Positions 1-8,361 of a DNA stretch of 22,772 nt are shown in pieces (position 1 is the stretch's first letter; each line of letters starts with the position of its first letter). The translations under genes and the position numbers were made by a program. Origin of the DNA: a virus; the IMG/VR virus record IMGVR_UViG_3300034418_004668, positions 1-22,772 of that record. The stretch is one strand, 5' to 3'. Under the pieces are notes generated by a model. The model had not been told where the DNA came from, ran no database searches, and saw nothing but the letters and a program-made list of their open reading frames with translations.

Positions 1-1
1 G

Positions 2-406
2 CCAGACATCTTGGTCATTGACTCGCTGCAGAAGGTCAGCTCCAAAGAACTAACGGACGAGCAAGCAGTCAAGAACCTCATCCACTACCTGGCTATGGTG
101 CGGGCCAAGTATTCGTGTGCCATGCTGATGATTCACCACAACCGCAAGAAACCTAACGATGGGCAGAAGAAAGGTGTGGAACTGTCGGATGTGTACGGTT
201 CTACGTACATCACCACAGACGTAGACTTTGTGCTGTCGCTCAAGACCGTGGATGGGGACCTGCTGCAAGTCGACACGCTGAAGAACAGGTTGGGTGCCAC
301 GTTCGAGCCGTTCAACATTACCCGCAACCCAGACGACTTAAGCTTCACCACAGACCTGGGCAACATTTTTAACCAGTTCGCAAAGGACAATGACATTGAA
401 ATTTGA
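2..406 (+). CDS. RecA/DnaB-fold replicative ATPase or helicase, C-terminal part (5' end outside window)
   Basis: The frame is open to the left edge, so this is the C-terminal part of a longer gene; the TTG at 11 is only an internal codon. The first visible residues, PDILVIDS, have the hydrophobic-strand-plus-Asp form of a Walker B motif. They are followed by MLMIHHNRKK, like the strand and His sensor of RepA/DnaB-type ATPases, then VYGSTYITTDVDFVLSL and KNRLGATFEPF. These match the order seen in the C-terminal halves of DnaB, RepA and KaiC-like ATPases, where KNRxG sits near the subunit interface. The Walker A part is not in the window. The gene overlaps polA by 17 bases (390-406), so the two are probably translationally coupled. 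A hexameric helicase unwinding DNA for the neighbouring polymerase is the natural reading; a RepA-like or RecA-like recombination ATPase is the alternative. Confidence 0.75.
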   Translation, partial: PDILVIDSLQKVSSKELTDEQAVKNLIHYLAMVRAKYSCAMLMIHHNRKKPNDGQKKGVELSDVYGSTYITTDVDFVLSLKTVDGDLLQVDTLKNRLGATFEPFNITRNPDDLSFTTDLGNIFNQFAKDNDIEI

Positions 407-2159
407 TGACATCAATGCGGAAAGCTTAGCCGTGCTAACTAAGTTAGGTAACCCTAACTTAGTTATTGCTGTGGATACCGAAGCTACCGGGCTCAGTGTG
501 GCCAGCGGCGAAGACAAATGTATCGGTGTCAGCATCGCAGCCGTCGTAGACGGCACAGCGTATAGTCATTACTTTCCTTTCAACCACCCGACAGGTGACA
601 ATTGCAGTGCAGAAGTTCTCAGCCTGCTCAAGCAGACACTAGAGGGAGACAATACCCTAGTATTCGTCAACGCCCAATTCGACATCCTGTCGCTTGAAAC
701 AATCGGTATCTACACGGAGCACACCGACATCATTGACGTGTCGGCTATGGCCCACTTGATTAACGAGAACAAACCGTACAACAAGGGCTTGGATTCGCTG
801 GCACAGTATTACCTGAAGGTAGATGGCAAGGTCAAAGACCCAGAGATTGATAAAGAAAAGAAAACAGGCTGGCAGAACACGACTTGGCAGCAGATGTGGG
901 ATTACGCAGTACTTGATGCGGTATTGACGTGGAGGTTGTGGGACTTATTGCGCAACACGCAACAGTGGCGTGAGGTCGAGGATGTTGTGTGGCCTCACAA
1001 GCAGGACCTGATTCGTGTGTTGCTGTCGATGAAGCGGCACGGGGTACGTATTGATGTGCAGCTTGCTCAGCAGTATGTGCAGCGTGGTGAGGACCGCATG
1101 GTTCAGATAGAAAAAGAGTTGGGGATAAATCCTGCAAGCCCGAAGCAGATGAAAAAACTTTTGATTGATGACCTTGGGTTGCCGGTAGTGAAGCAGAGTG
1201 TGAAGACTGGTGCTCCGAGTTTCGACAAAGAGGCCATGTTAGCGTACGATTTGATGCTAGAAAAGCTCGAAAACCCCGTTGCGAAGCTCATTAAAGAGTT
1301 TCGGGGGTGGCAAAAAGCCGTCAGCGCCTCATACAGGCCCTATATTGACCTGGTTGATGTTGATGGTCGACTTAGGTGCAGTTATCGCCTCCACGGGACT
1401 GCTACGGGCCGACTTTCTTGCGCCGAACCCAATTTGCAGCAAATTCCAAAAAGTTCCGACAAAGAATGGAACGGTAAAGTTAAAGAATGCTTTATCCCGG
1501 AAGATGGCTACACACTTATCAATGCCGACTTCTCGCAGCTCGAATTACGTCTCGCAACCGCATACGCTGGGGAACAAGAACTCAAAGAGGTATTCAACGA
1601 GGGGCGTGACATCTTCACCGAGATGTCCAAACAGCTAGGCATGTCCCGTCACGACACCAAAACCCTCGTATACTCCATGCAATACGGGGCAGGAGAACAA
1701 CGCCTGATGAACGCCTTTGGTGTCGACAAGGAAACAGCCAAACAAATCAGACAAAACTACTTCGACACCTACCCCCACTTCCGCAGGCTAAACGAACGAT
1801 GCACAGCCAAAGTAGAACAGACCGGCGAAATACGCATATGGTCTGGGCGTGTCCGACACTTCGAAAACCGCAACGAAGCATACAAAGCCATGAACAGCCT
1901 CATCCAAGGCGGAGGGGCAGACATCGTAGAACGAATCATGGTCAAATGTTTTAAAGAGCTAGAAGGACCGGAGTGTCGTATGTTGCTACAAGTCCACGAC
2001 TCGATTACATTTGAGGTTAAGGAATCCGTAGTACCCCAATACATAGAAAAGATACGAACATTAATGGAAGACGTCAACGCCGTAACAGGTGAGGTTGACT
2101 TCGATGTTCGATTTGCTGTCGAGGTAGAAAACTGGGTTCCACAGGAGGACGGGAAATGA
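390..2159 (+). CDS. polA: DNA polymerase I family (family A) with 3'-5' exonuclease domain
   Basis: This is a replicative phage DNA polymerase of 589 residues. The N-terminal DEDDy proofreading domain shows Exo I D29-x-E31 (VDTEATG), Exo II N94..F97-D98, and Exo III Y172-x3-D176. The polymerase domain has TGRLSCAEPNLQQIP at 339-353, motif A NADFSQLELR with D380 and E385, the O-helix R420-x3-K424-x3-Y428-x3-Y432-G433, and motif C VHDS with D537. Tyr428 aligns with E. coli Phe762, as in T7 polymerase. Motif C has Ser538 where most family members have Glu (HDE). There is no 5'-3' exonuclease domain, as usual in phages. The ATG at 390 is required because the first catalytic Asp is only 28 residues downstream; an AAAGGA precedes it at unusually close spacing. 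The start overlaps the upstream ATPase. A perfect 13-bp palindrome lies in its early codons. Confidence 0.97.
   Translation: MTLKFDDINAESLAVLTKLGNPNLVIAVDTEATGLSVASGEDKCIGVSIAAVVDGTAYSHYFPFNHPTGDNCSAEVLSLLKQTLEGDNTLVFVNAQFDILSLETIGIYTEHTDIIDVSAMAHLINENKPYNKGLDSLAQYYLKVDGKVKDPEIDKEKKTGWQNTTWQQMWDYAVLDAVLTWRLWDLLRNTQQWREVEDVVWPHKQDLIRVLLSMKRHGVRIDVQLAQQYVQRGEDRMVQIEKELGINPASPKQMKKLLIDDLGLPVVKQSVKTGAPSFDKEAMLAYDLMLEKLENPVAKLIKEFRGWQKAVSASYRPYIDLVDVDGRLRCSYRLHGTATGRLSCAEPNLQQIPKSSDKEWNGKVKECFIPEDGYTLINADFSQLELRLATAYAGEQELKEVFNEGRDIFTEMSKQLGMSRHDTKTLVYSMQYGAGEQRLMNAFGVDKETAKQIRQNYFDTYPHFRRLNERCTAKVEQTGEIRIWSGRVRHFENRNEAYKAMNSLIQGGGADIVERIMVKCFKELEGPECRMLLQVHDSITFEVKESVVPQYIEKIRTLMEDVNAVTGEVDFDVRFAVEVENWVPQEDGK
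436..465. repeat. Perfect 13-bp inverted repeat inside the polA 5' coding region
   Basis: The arms TAACTAAGTTAGG (436-448) and CCTAACTTAGTTA (453-465) are exact reverse complements separated by the four bases TAAC. The element lies 46 bases after the polA ATG and encodes part of the Leu-Thr-Lys-Leu-Gly-Asn-Pro-Asn-Leu-Val stretch just before the Exo I motif. The RNA would fold as a 13-bp hairpin on either strand. No U-run follows on the + strand, so it is not a standard terminator. A regulatory RNA hairpin, a protein-binding site or chance are all possible. Confidence 0.8.
2143..2148 (+). promoter_or_regulatory. Strong ribosome binding site for the 31-residue peptide
   Basis: AGGAGG lies within the last codons of polA, seven bases before the ATG at 2156. 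It is a full anti-16S match and is the main evidence that the very short following frame is translated. Confidence 0.75.
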
Positions 2160-2251
2160 TTATCTATGAATGCCCCCACTGCCAATACATGGATAGTGAT
2201 GCGGAGCTTGCAGAAACACACTGCATAGATAGAGACCAAAACTTATGGTAA
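2156..2251 (+). CDS. 31-residue zinc-finger-like micropeptide
   Basis: A 31-codon frame starts ATGA over the polA stop and ends TAA over the start of the next gene (ATG at 2245), so it fills the gap between polA and the resolvase exactly. The peptide has C6-P-H-C9, then Leu18, then H22-C23. This is C-x2-C-x12-H-C, close to the front part of a classical C2H2 finger (C-x2-C-x12-H). The rest is acidic and hydrophilic. The AGGAGG at ideal distance and the coupled stop/start on both sides argue strongly that it is a real gene. What it binds is unknown. A DNA-binding or polymerase-associated accessory is only a guess from position. Confidence 0.7.
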   Translation: MIIYECPHCQYMDSDAELAETHCIDRDQNLW

Positions 2252-2658
2252 TAAGCGTAGACCCCGGCGAAACCAGCGGCATCGCCTTCTGGGAAGATGA
2301 CGGTACCTTCATTAGCCGCACCACCTACGACCTAGACGACATACTAAAATTTACTGCCACCACCAACCAACCCATTAAAACAATCGTGTGCGAAGATTAC
2401 AGGCTTCGACAGGGCAAACAAATGGTGCAAACAGGGTCACGATTTATAGCCGTCCAAATCATTGGTGCCCTCAAATCAATGGCGCAACGCATCGGAGCAA
2501 AGTTTGTCCTCCAACCAGCCAACGTCCTCACCGTTGCAGCCCTACATAGTGGCGTTAAGCGCCCAAGCAACCACGCCAAAAGCCATGATATAGATGCCTA
2601 CAATCATGGCTACTACTACTTCGAGACTAAAGGCCTTCTTCAACCAAAACCCCTATGA
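2245..2658 (+). CDS. RuvC-like Holliday junction resolvase (RNase H fold)
   Basis: The 137-residue protein starts MVISVDPGETSGIAFW, the first beta strand of RuvC-type nucleases with catalytic D6 followed by Gly and Thr/Ser. The second acidic site is E50 in TIVCEDYR, and the last is at D115/D117 in SHDIDAYNHGYYY, a typical end of phage crossover resolvases. This gives the expected three to four carboxylates of an RNase H-fold endonuclease that cuts branched DNA. It is shorter than E. coli RuvC (173 residues), as phage forms often are. Its role is probably to resolve replication and recombination intermediates before packaging by the terminase. The start overlaps the stop of the 31-residue peptide, and no strong independent ribosome binding site is seen, so coupling is likely. 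It is the last + strand gene before the convergent terminator. Confidence 0.88.
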   Translation: MVISVDPGETSGIAFWEDDGTFISRTTYDLDDILKFTATTNQPIKTIVCEDYRLRQGKQMVQTGSRFIAVQIIGALKSMAQRIGAKFVLQPANVLTVAALHSGVKRPSNHAKSHDIDAYNHGYYYFETKGLLQPKPL

Positions 2659-2666
2659 TAACATTG

Positions 2667-2704
2667 AATGTCCTCGCAGTTACCGTCCTAGCTGCGGGGA
2701 CATT
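2667..2704. terminator. Convergent rho-independent terminator
   Basis: AATGTCCTCGCAG (2667-2679) pairs with CTGCGGGGACATT (2692-2704) to give a 13-bp stem with one G-T position and a 12-base loop. On the + strand it is followed by AAATTTTATTT, a loose U-rich tail. It sits exactly between the last + strand gene (ends 2658) and the last - strand gene (stop codon at 2703-2705, inside the stem). It should stop early transcripts and probably late ones too, although the U-tract is poor in the - direction. Confidence 0.85.
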
Positions 2705-2975
2705 AAATTTTATTTAAATGGTCTTCAATTCTTTTTACAGCGTCTTTGATGCTTGACCCGCCGTTAGTTTTAACCTCATGTTCGACACCCATTAGACGTG
2801 CCTCTATCTTGTCCAACCTGTCGGGAAGCTCAGAAATAATTTCGATGGTGTGTACAACCTTAGATATGAATGGCCAAATTTTGATAAGAGTCGCGACAAG
2901 AGCGGTAATTAAAAATACGGTCCAAATAATTGGGCCGTAATCCATAAGAAATTGGGACGCTTGTTCGGGGTTCAT
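2703..2975 (-). CDS. Small membrane protein with coiled-coil tail (holin candidate)
   Basis: The 90-residue protein has one clear membrane segment at about residues 14-36 (IIWTVFLITALVATLIKIWPF). A helical, charged region follows (PDRLDKIEARLMGVEHEVK) and then NGGSSIKDAVKRIEDHL. This layout, one N-terminal helix then a heptad region with an NGGSS-type motif, is seen in small actinophage membrane proteins that often lie near lysis genes (the DUF2746-like type). It is the last gene of the late - strand operon. The preceding gene ends only four bases upstream and carries a G-rich ribosome binding site. A holin or accessory lysis role is inferred from size, topology and position. No endolysin is in the window to confirm it, and a structural membrane-interacting role remains possible. 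Confidence 0.6.
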   Translation of the reverse strand: MNPEQASQFLMDYGPIIWTVFLITALVATLIKIWPFISKVVHTIEIISELPDRLDKIEARLMGVEHEVKTNGGSSIKDAVKRIEDHLNKI

Positions 2976-2979
2976 CTCA

Positions 2980-5900
2980 CTAAAATCCCCTACCTTCTTG
3001 ATTGGCCTGTTGTTGTTCTATCTCTGCAAATCTAATATAGCTTGGGCGGCTGTAATCAATCAACCCCACACCTGTCAGCCAGTTTACAGCAGAGATAAGT
3101 TGGTCACGAGACTCCTTGTTACCCAGCTCAAACTGGAGCTGCGGGTCCATAGCACCCTTAGTCAAAAGACTGTACAGCGAACCTGTGACGCTTTGACCCG
3201 ACACATTTGCAAGGTAGTTTACGCCAGGAAGCGACGAGTCAATGTAATCACTATAATCGCGGATGCGGGACTGTGTGCCCAGGCGTGTACCAGTAAGCAA
3301 TTCAATAGGAATCTTTAGTGCGGGGTTTGCGTTGTTCAAAACCGTGTCGATAGGGTTACCGCTAGCAAACTGATTAAACACATCGAATGTAGTAATACCC
3401 GGTCTAAATCCGTAGTATCGACCACCGGCCTCAAACTGGGGGCCTTCCATTTGCTCCGACAGGAAGCTTGGGAACAGCTGGTCGGCAGGGAACGGGTCGT
3501 ACAAAGAATCAGGATTAATGCCTGCCGCTACTGCAACGTTATATGAAGCTTTGTTGAGCGCTACGACACGCCCAGGATTCATAACAAGTGTTTCTAGCAC
3601 CGCCTGTATAGCCCCACGGTTCCAGTGATAGAACGGCATAACACGGCGCAAATACTTCTTTTCTTGCACAGACAACGTAGCCATGTCGGGGTGGTACTTC
3701 GACACGCGCTCCGCAATTAAATCAAACAACTCGTCTTTGCTAATTTTCTTAGGGTCAACTGTGGTACCAAAACCACGAGTCAGAATCTTGCCCTGCTGAG
3801 CCTTTTCCAGCATCTGCAAAGCGTGCTGCATACGAACAAACGTGTCACGCCCCTCAGCAATCTCGGTAATAATTTCTTCAGCCCTACCACCCCGAGAAGC
3901 AACACCAAGAGACGTGACAGCAAACGTCTTTTCCAACGCCCGGCTAGCAGTGTTAGTAATAACATCATCATCGTCCAACAGCGGGGCGTCCACATCCTGT
4001 TTTGCCACACCCCCCTGTCGAGTCAACAAACCTTCACGCTGCCTAGCAGGAATCAAAATACCCTTACCAAAGAAAAGTTCCCGCATAAGCTCATCGGCAG
4101 TCAAAGAACCAAAACGACCACTCGACATTACTGTCGTGTTCTTAGGAATATCTGTAATGCCCTGGTAGTTCATTGCTTTAACTAAGTCGATATCGCCGTA
4201 ACCGCCACGCATAGCCATTAATTGAATAGCCTTCTTGGAAGAAGACAAAGCCGCAAACCCGCCCTCAGCCAAGTAAGTCAAAGTAATATCACCAATCATG
4301 TTACGAATGTGGTGACCAGGGCGGGGCAGCGTAACCGCGTACTTCCATGTGTTAGTAATGGGGTCTAACGTAGTCCTCACAAACTTGCCAAAACCACCCT
4401 CAAACTGCTTACTCGTCTTAGCAAAATTATCGATAGCTTGGAACATTTCGGCAGCATCAGGGTCCATGTACAAAGGCTTGTCGCCCAAGTAACGCCCGTA
4501 ACGGCTGTCGTCGCCCGCAACAATCTTTACAAAACCCTTCTTAGGGCTACGGCTAGCCAGGCCCAGCTCCAACGCTTTGCGCTGGAACTGAGTAACAAAC
4601 GCAACCTCAGACGACAGCTGTACCATTGCACGGTTAGTGCGGTACATGAAATCCAACACATCATCTACAGGCCACGTACGCCACTGATTCAACAACTCAG
4701 CAGTAATCTCCTCCTGTGTCGGAACCCTACCCGCACGGGCAGCGTTTTCAGTAGCCGTCTTTAAAGCCAAATCCTCATCAAAGAAAACACCGCGAGGAGG
4801 CGTCCTAGCAGCACCATCCGTGCGACCCAACACAGCCGCAAACTCCATTACCTCATTAATAGCTTCGCGCCCCGCACCTGTTCTAAAAAACGAGTTACCC
4901 AACAGCACGTTTTGAATGTCGTCAGTCTGGTCAAAGAACCGGGCCATCATAGGCCGAAGGTCGTCTTCAGCTTTACGCAAAGTAGTTCCAGCAGTCGAAC
5001 GAACACCCCGTTGAATGTTCTCAAATGCTTGCTGCAAAACAGTGCGCTTACCGCCTTCAACAGCAGGCTGTGCGTAAGCGTCATTCTTAGACAAAGCTTG
5101 TAGATTCTTTAAGAATGGTTTGTTAAACATGGCCATCATGTTGCCCTGAGCAAAGAACAACCTAGAGCCCCACAGCATTTCTTGTACATTCATACCGGCT
5201 TTGGCGTCAAAGAACCGCTGTAGAGGAGCAAGAATCTTTAAAGCACCCGCAACAACACTTGCCCTACCCTGTGTAGCCGCAGCATCGTGACGCCTAGCAG
5301 CGCTCAAACTAAATTCGTCAGCAATATCTGCAGCTTCGTCAGCAGACACTCGCATCCGCTCAATAATTCGAGCGGCCTCATCCATAATACGCAAAGCACC
5401 CTGCTCAGCGTTCTCCATCAAAGCTTCTTGGGCTTTCTCTACCTTGGCCTTGTTGCCCTTAGCCACACCGTCAGCTATTTCTTCAGTCAACTGGGCGGCC
5501 TTACTAACCTCAGGGCCAATACCCGCAGTGACAACGCCCTGAGCAATAGTTTGACCTAGCTCTGTCGTAGGAACAACAGTAGCCATGTCTTCGACAATTG
5601 CAGCAGGCTTAGCTGCTACACGGATTTGCTCAGCAGTTTTCTCAGCGTTACTAAACAAATCAGTAATAAACTCTGCTGCTTCAGCAGAAAGTTGCTTACC
5701 TTCCACAAGGCCACGGCTTTTGTAAGTTGTTGTGTTAGCAGTCACCACACCTTGTAATGTTTCGCGGGCCGCAACGATACCTTCCGCAATGTTGTCTAGC
5801 ATTTTAGTTGCGGAAAGTTTTTTATTGCCTACTTTAATGCTGCGGCCCGCGGCTGCGGCATCTGCCAAACCATTCACCATATCCACGCCAGCAGGAGATT

Positions 5901-8349
5901 TTTTAGAGGTCAAGATAGCTAAGACTTCTGCTTTATTTCCAGTTTCAATAGCCCGTGCAATTGCGTAAGCAAATACCTGTGGAGGCAACGAACCATCAAA
6001 AAGCTTAGAATTTTTTTGGCCAATAGGAGACCTGGCGTTAAACCAGCTAGCAGCCAACCAGCTAGAACCAGAGCCTGTCGGCGCATCCATGACATCCGAC
6101 ACAGTGCGCCATGCTTGAGACCAAGAAATCTGGTGAGTAACACCATCCAACCTAAACACAGGTGCCAAACCCTGTTGTTTAAGCAAATCATCCGCTAACT
6201 CAAAAGCAACCAAAGCATCACGCTCTTTTTCACGGATAAGTTTAGCGCCCTGGAACGGCCCCCCTTGTCGAGTACCCAAGAAAATAGATGCCCCAGATTC
6301 GGTTTGGTAAAACTTGTTTAAACTAATCATCAAATCACGAATCAACGCTGCTTGAGAATCTGCGTTTAAATCTTTAGGTCTGACCGCACGACCTTTACCA
6401 AACTCCAGCTCCGTCTTTAACGTACCTTTGCGGTCATAGGGGTACACACCCTTTTGATATTTGCCGTCTAACTGGTTACGAATCCAATCAGGCAAAACTT
6501 CCGCAACAGCTTCTTTAATTGCAGCAGTTCTAGCAGCAATGTTTTGCACCACCCCACCAGAATCTGCGGCTGTCTCACGCAAACGAGTAGTAACAAAATC
6601 ATCTACGTCAGCTTTGCGGCTATTAGTTTCTACGCGGGCTGCCACATTTTCAGGCGTAACATTAGGAATATCATCAATACTTCGAGACAGCTGAGCCTCA
6701 GCAATAGCCCTCAAGTTTGCATCGTCTTCAAACAAACGCAAGAAACGACCCGTCAAAGTCTGGGCACCCGCACCTGCCAAAGCATCAATAGCACCAGTCT
6801 CTTTAAGCACTGCATCAATGTCGTCCAAGAACTTAGACATAACTTTGGGATTAAACGCCTGCAAATTAGCAAACAACTCTTCGCCCAACAGCTCAGCACC
6901 ACGAGCCCGCTCAGCATCATCAAGATTCTTCAGGTTGCGAACAACCGTAGCAGCGACACTAGCCTCCGCAGCCTCCTGTACACGAGCAGCCGGTGTCGTA
7001 GCATTACCCAAAAGGTCAACACCCTTACCGCTTTGCACACCCGCCGCGTAACGCTTATACGCAGGCTTCAAAACAAGCTTATTAATTGCTTCTCTAATTT
7101 CAGGCAACTTAGTGTCGCGTGCCAAACGCAAAACGTTACCAACTGACGGTGACGCTCCCAAAGGCTCAAACAAAATACTTTCCCGAGGAACAGACAATTT
7201 AACACCGGCAATAGCCTTATCAGCACCTACAGACTCAGACCACTTAGCAAACGCAATAGGCTTACCCGGCTTAGCCTTAGGCGCAGGAACAGCTTTCTTT
7301 AATCCCTCAAAGAACGAATCCAACTCACTACGCAAATTAACTTTCTTACCGCCGACAGTAGCGGTACGGGCATTGACAACCTCACGCAAAGATTTCAGTA
7401 CCGACTCGCTAGCCGTGGCCCCGCCCTTGGCCGCAGTTTCTACAAGGTCGTCTGCAACTTTCTGCGACGCTTGGGCTGCGGGAAATGGGGTAGCTTCCGC
7501 ATACTTAGGAATAATCTTGTAGCCGTTACTGCCGCGAGCAAGTTTAGAAGTCTCGCCCAAATTAACAAACGGTCTTGTAGTCCGAGACCGAATCTTGCCC
7601 AAAGCTTCCTCAGCAGCTTGCCTAGTAGGAAAGTTCTGCACACGAGTTTTACCGCTAACTGTCGTAGTCAAATCAAACGTAGGCTTCTCGCCAAAAGCTT
7701 TCAGGCTAGGACTAAACTGCTCAACAGGCACAACATCAGCAACTCCTGGCAACCCCACCTTTTCACCCGTAGCAATTCCCCTAGTAACCGCCCCCGCCTC
7801 TTTACCAACTTTGGCAGCGCCCTTAGCAGCCCAACCACCAGGCACCAACCACAACGGGTCCAATAGCACGTCACCCACAAAACCAAGAGCGCCTTTAACA
7901 GACGGGTCAACGTTGTTAGCAACATCTACGTAATTAGGGTCATTACGATTGTCGACATCCGACTGGCGCTCAATAATTTCTGACCAATATGGTTTATTCG
8001 CCGGGTCGTCCGAAAAGAAGCCAGTAAATGGTGAAGCTATTAAACTTCCGACAGCGGACAGCGCTTCTTTAGTTGCGCCCGCCTCATCGCCAGACACCCG
8101 CAACTCTCTAACTTTGTCAAAACGTTCGGGCAGCTCTACAGTCTTCATTGCCGGATTGCTAATAACACGCATAGGGCGTGACAGAATATCGACAGTGCGG
8201 CCCAAGAAACCTAATTCTTGTTTAGGAGCTGGGAGGTCGGGAAACTCTACCGGCTCGCCGGTGGGCTTTGCCCGCCCGCCAGTCAGTTGAGAATAGTAAA
8301 GATTTACGTATTCGCTGAACCTGTCGGAGCTAGGAGGCTGTTCAGCCAT
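2980..8349 (-). CDS. Giant putative internal virion / DNA ejection protein (1789 residues)
   Basis: This is the largest gene here. The N-terminus has GFLGRTVDILSRPMRV and, further on, VGDVLLDPLWLVPGG; similar Asp-Val-Leu-Ser and LLDPL segments occur near the start of very large phage structural proteins. The middle is Ala-rich and helical (about residues 950-1060). Near residue 1345 lies PRPGHHIRNMIGDI and near 1570 VMPFYHWNRGAIQAV, both typical of that family. No peptidase, lysozyme or tape-measure repeats are evident, and there is no clear signal peptide. Size and position, after small virion proteins and with nozzle and adaptor upstream, fit the role of T7 gp16-like proteins that are packed in the head and enter the host with the DNA. 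That role is inferred. The start is well supported: AAGGAG lies five bases before the ATG, and the upstream stop codon lies just before it. Confidence 0.75.
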   Translation of the reverse strand: MAEQPPSSDRFSEYVNLYYSQLTGGRAKPTGEPVEFPDLPAPKQELGFLGRTVDILSRPMRVISNPAMKTVELPERFDKVRELRVSGDEAGATKEALSAVGSLIASPFTGFFSDDPANKPYWSEIIERQSDVDNRNDPNYVDVANNVDPSVKGALGFVGDVLLDPLWLVPGGWAAKGAAKVGKEAGAVTRGIATGEKVGLPGVADVVPVEQFSPSLKAFGEKPTFDLTTTVSGKTRVQNFPTRQAAEEALGKIRSRTTRPFVNLGETSKLARGSNGYKIIPKYAEATPFPAAQASQKVADDLVETAAKGGATASESVLKSLREVVNARTATVGGKKVNLRSELDSFFEGLKKAVPAPKAKPGKPIAFAKWSESVGADKAIAGVKLSVPRESILFEPLGASPSVGNVLRLARDTKLPEIREAINKLVLKPAYKRYAAGVQSGKGVDLLGNATTPAARVQEAAEASVAATVVRNLKNLDDAERARGAELLGEELFANLQAFNPKVMSKFLDDIDAVLKETGAIDALAGAGAQTLTGRFLRLFEDDANLRAIAEAQLSRSIDDIPNVTPENVAARVETNSRKADVDDFVTTRLRETAADSGGVVQNIAARTAAIKEAVAEVLPDWIRNQLDGKYQKGVYPYDRKGTLKTELEFGKGRAVRPKDLNADSQAALIRDLMISLNKFYQTESGASIFLGTRQGGPFQGAKLIREKERDALVAFELADDLLKQQGLAPVFRLDGVTHQISWSQAWRTVSDVMDAPTGSGSSWLAASWFNARSPIGQKNSKLFDGSLPPQVFAYAIARAIETGNKAEVLAILTSKKSPAGVDMVNGLADAAAAGRSIKVGNKKLSATKMLDNIAEGIVAARETLQGVVTANTTTYKSRGLVEGKQLSAEAAEFITDLFSNAEKTAEQIRVAAKPAAIVEDMATVVPTTELGQTIAQGVVTAGIGPEVSKAAQLTEEIADGVAKGNKAKVEKAQEALMENAEQGALRIMDEAARIIERMRVSADEAADIADEFSLSAARRHDAAATQGRASVVAGALKILAPLQRFFDAKAGMNVQEMLWGSRLFFAQGNMMAMFNKPFLKNLQALSKNDAYAQPAVEGGKRTVLQQAFENIQRGVRSTAGTTLRKAEDDLRPMMARFFDQTDDIQNVLLGNSFFRTGAGREAINEVMEFAAVLGRTDGAARTPPRGVFFDEDLALKTATENAARAGRVPTQEEITAELLNQWRTWPVDDVLDFMYRTNRAMVQLSSEVAFVTQFQRKALELGLASRSPKKGFVKIVAGDDSRYGRYLGDKPLYMDPDAAEMFQAIDNFAKTSKQFEGGFGKFVRTTLDPITNTWKYAVTLPRPGHHIRNMIGDITLTYLAEGGFAALSSSKKAIQLMAMRGGYGDIDLVKAMNYQGITDIPKNTTVMSSGRFGSLTADELMRELFFGKGILIPARQREGLLTRQGGVAKQDVDAPLLDDDDVITNTASRALEKTFAVTSLGVASRGGRAEEIITEIAEGRDTFVRMQHALQMLEKAQQGKILTRGFGTTVDPKKISKDELFDLIAERVSKYHPDMATLSVQEKKYLRRVMPFYHWNRGAIQAVLETLVMNPGRVVALNKASYNVAVAAGINPDSLYDPFPADQLFPSFLSEQMEGPQFEAGGRYYGFRPGITTFDVFNQFASGNPIDTVLNNANPALKIPIELLTGTRLGTQSRIRDYSDYIDSSLPGVNYLANVSGQSVTGSLYSLLTKGAMDPQLQFELGNKESRDQLISAVNWLTGVGLIDYSRPSYIRFAEIEQQQANQEGRGF

Positions 8350-8361
8350 AACAACTCCTTA

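Noticed and set aside
11-13. TTG as a start codon for the first gene
   Set aside because: The frame is open upstream to the edge and the codon falls inside a Walker B strand, so the gene starts outside the window.
441-461. Telomere-like TTAGG/CCTAA units in the polA palindrome
   Set aside because: Only one unit per arm; they are simply part of the inverted repeat, not a tandem array.
1279-1638. 119-codon + strand frame inside polA
   Set aside because: Lies wholly within catalytic-domain codons of polA. The product has shadow-like Ser/Lys/Pro composition and no homology-like motif.
6544-7146. 200-codon + strand frame opposite the giant virion gene
   Set aside because: Antisense to a convincing coding frame, Ser/Gln/Arg-rich, no ribosome binding site.
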